NCBI GenBank assembly: GCA_003135315.1
Contig: PLBD01000450.1
Coordinates: 1 to 5,216 of the forward strand
DNA length: 5,216 nt
Source: Acidobacteriaceae bacterium
GTDB lineage: Bacteria > Acidobacteriota > Terriglobia > Terriglobales > Acidobacteriaceae
Direction of reading: 5' to 3'
The translations under genes and the position numbers were made by a program. The notes beneath the pieces are model-generated. The model was not told the origin of the DNA, did not search any database, and saw only the letters and a list, made by a program, of their open reading frames with translations. Below are positions 5,141 through 5,216 of this stretch, in pieces. The first letter of the stretch is position 1; each line of letters starts with the position of its first letter.

Positions 5141-5160
5141 GGCGCGGCTTCAGCCGCGCC
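5141..5160. repeat. GC-rich palindrome (REP-like hairpin)
   Basis: GGCGCGGC-TTCA-GCCGCGCC: a perfect 8-bp stem with a 4-base loop (the symmetry extends to 9 bp at DNA level). It stands 89 bases after the XRE stop and could stop or protect the operon mRNA, although no T-run follows. Its form matches REP-like intergenic palindromes; the copy number in the genome cannot be judged here. Confidence 0.65.
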
Positions 5161-5195
5161 GCCAGCGGACTTCTCCGGATATGTGATCTTAGATC

Positions 5196-5216
5196 TGACT
5201 GCTGACTGCTGACTGC
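5196..5216. repeat. Perfect heptamer tandem repeat (TGACTGC x3), reaching the window edge
   Basis: Three exact copies of TGACTGC end at the last base, so the array probably continues. Read on the opposite strand the unit is a rotation of TCAGCAG, the same TCAG heptamer theme as at 5057-5105 but in inverted orientation, with the GC palindrome between them. Confidence 0.75.

Noticed and set aside
5057..5216. CRISPR array
   Set aside because: The units are contiguous 7-mers without spacers, and no cas gene is present.

Overview
The window is ordinary bacterial chromosome, GC-rich in its genes, with AT-rich promoter islands. It holds six protein-coding genes, one of them cut by the left edge. 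The intergenic spaces carry degenerate 7-base tandem repeats and GC-rich palindromes. This repeat style, together with the gene types, makes me suspect an Acidobacteriota-like genome. That is an inference from general impression: no rRNA or other taxonomic marker is present.

Layout: (1) 1-1004, minus: N-terminal 334 residues of the disaggregase ClpB. (2) 1005-1267: spacer with a good intrinsic terminator for the upstream gene, plus short repeats. (3) 1268-1768, minus: a small heat-shock protein (Hsp20). (4) 1769-2269: a 500-base non-coding stretch with a near-consensus sigma-70-type promoter for hsp20, operator-like inverted repeats at the predicted +1, and an unexplained GC-rich half. (5) 2270-3040, plus: a multi-pass membrane protein resembling DUF2306. 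(6) 3021-4220, minus: an RlmI-like 23S rRNA m5C methyltransferase that converges with gene 5 and overlaps it by 20 bases. (7) 4221-4377: divergent regulatory region with nested palindromes and a promoter. (8) 4378-4833 and 4830-5051, plus: a translationally coupled pair, a four-helix membrane protein and a 73-residue XRE-type repressor. (9) 5052-5216: repeat-rich non-coding DNA.

How they work together: Hsp20 holds unfolding proteins and ClpB, with DnaK, extracts proteins from aggregates, so the left part is a proteostasis locus. A terminator lies between the two genes, so they are co-oriented but perhaps not simply one transcript. On the right, the membrane protein/XRE pair looks like a self-regulated two-gene cassette of unknown job.

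The most interesting signal is a shared promoter architecture. The hsp20 promoter and the cassette promoter, 2.4 kb apart and on opposite strands, both carry CTTTACATAAA upstream of TTGACATTTA. The two blocks are adjacent in one and separated by 11 bases, about one helical turn, in the other. Each promoter also has an inverted repeat starting at about the predicted transcription start. This suggests, but does not prove, that one regulator (possibly the XRE protein encoded here) acts on both. No classical CIRCE, HAIR or complete sigma-32 heat-shock signal is present.
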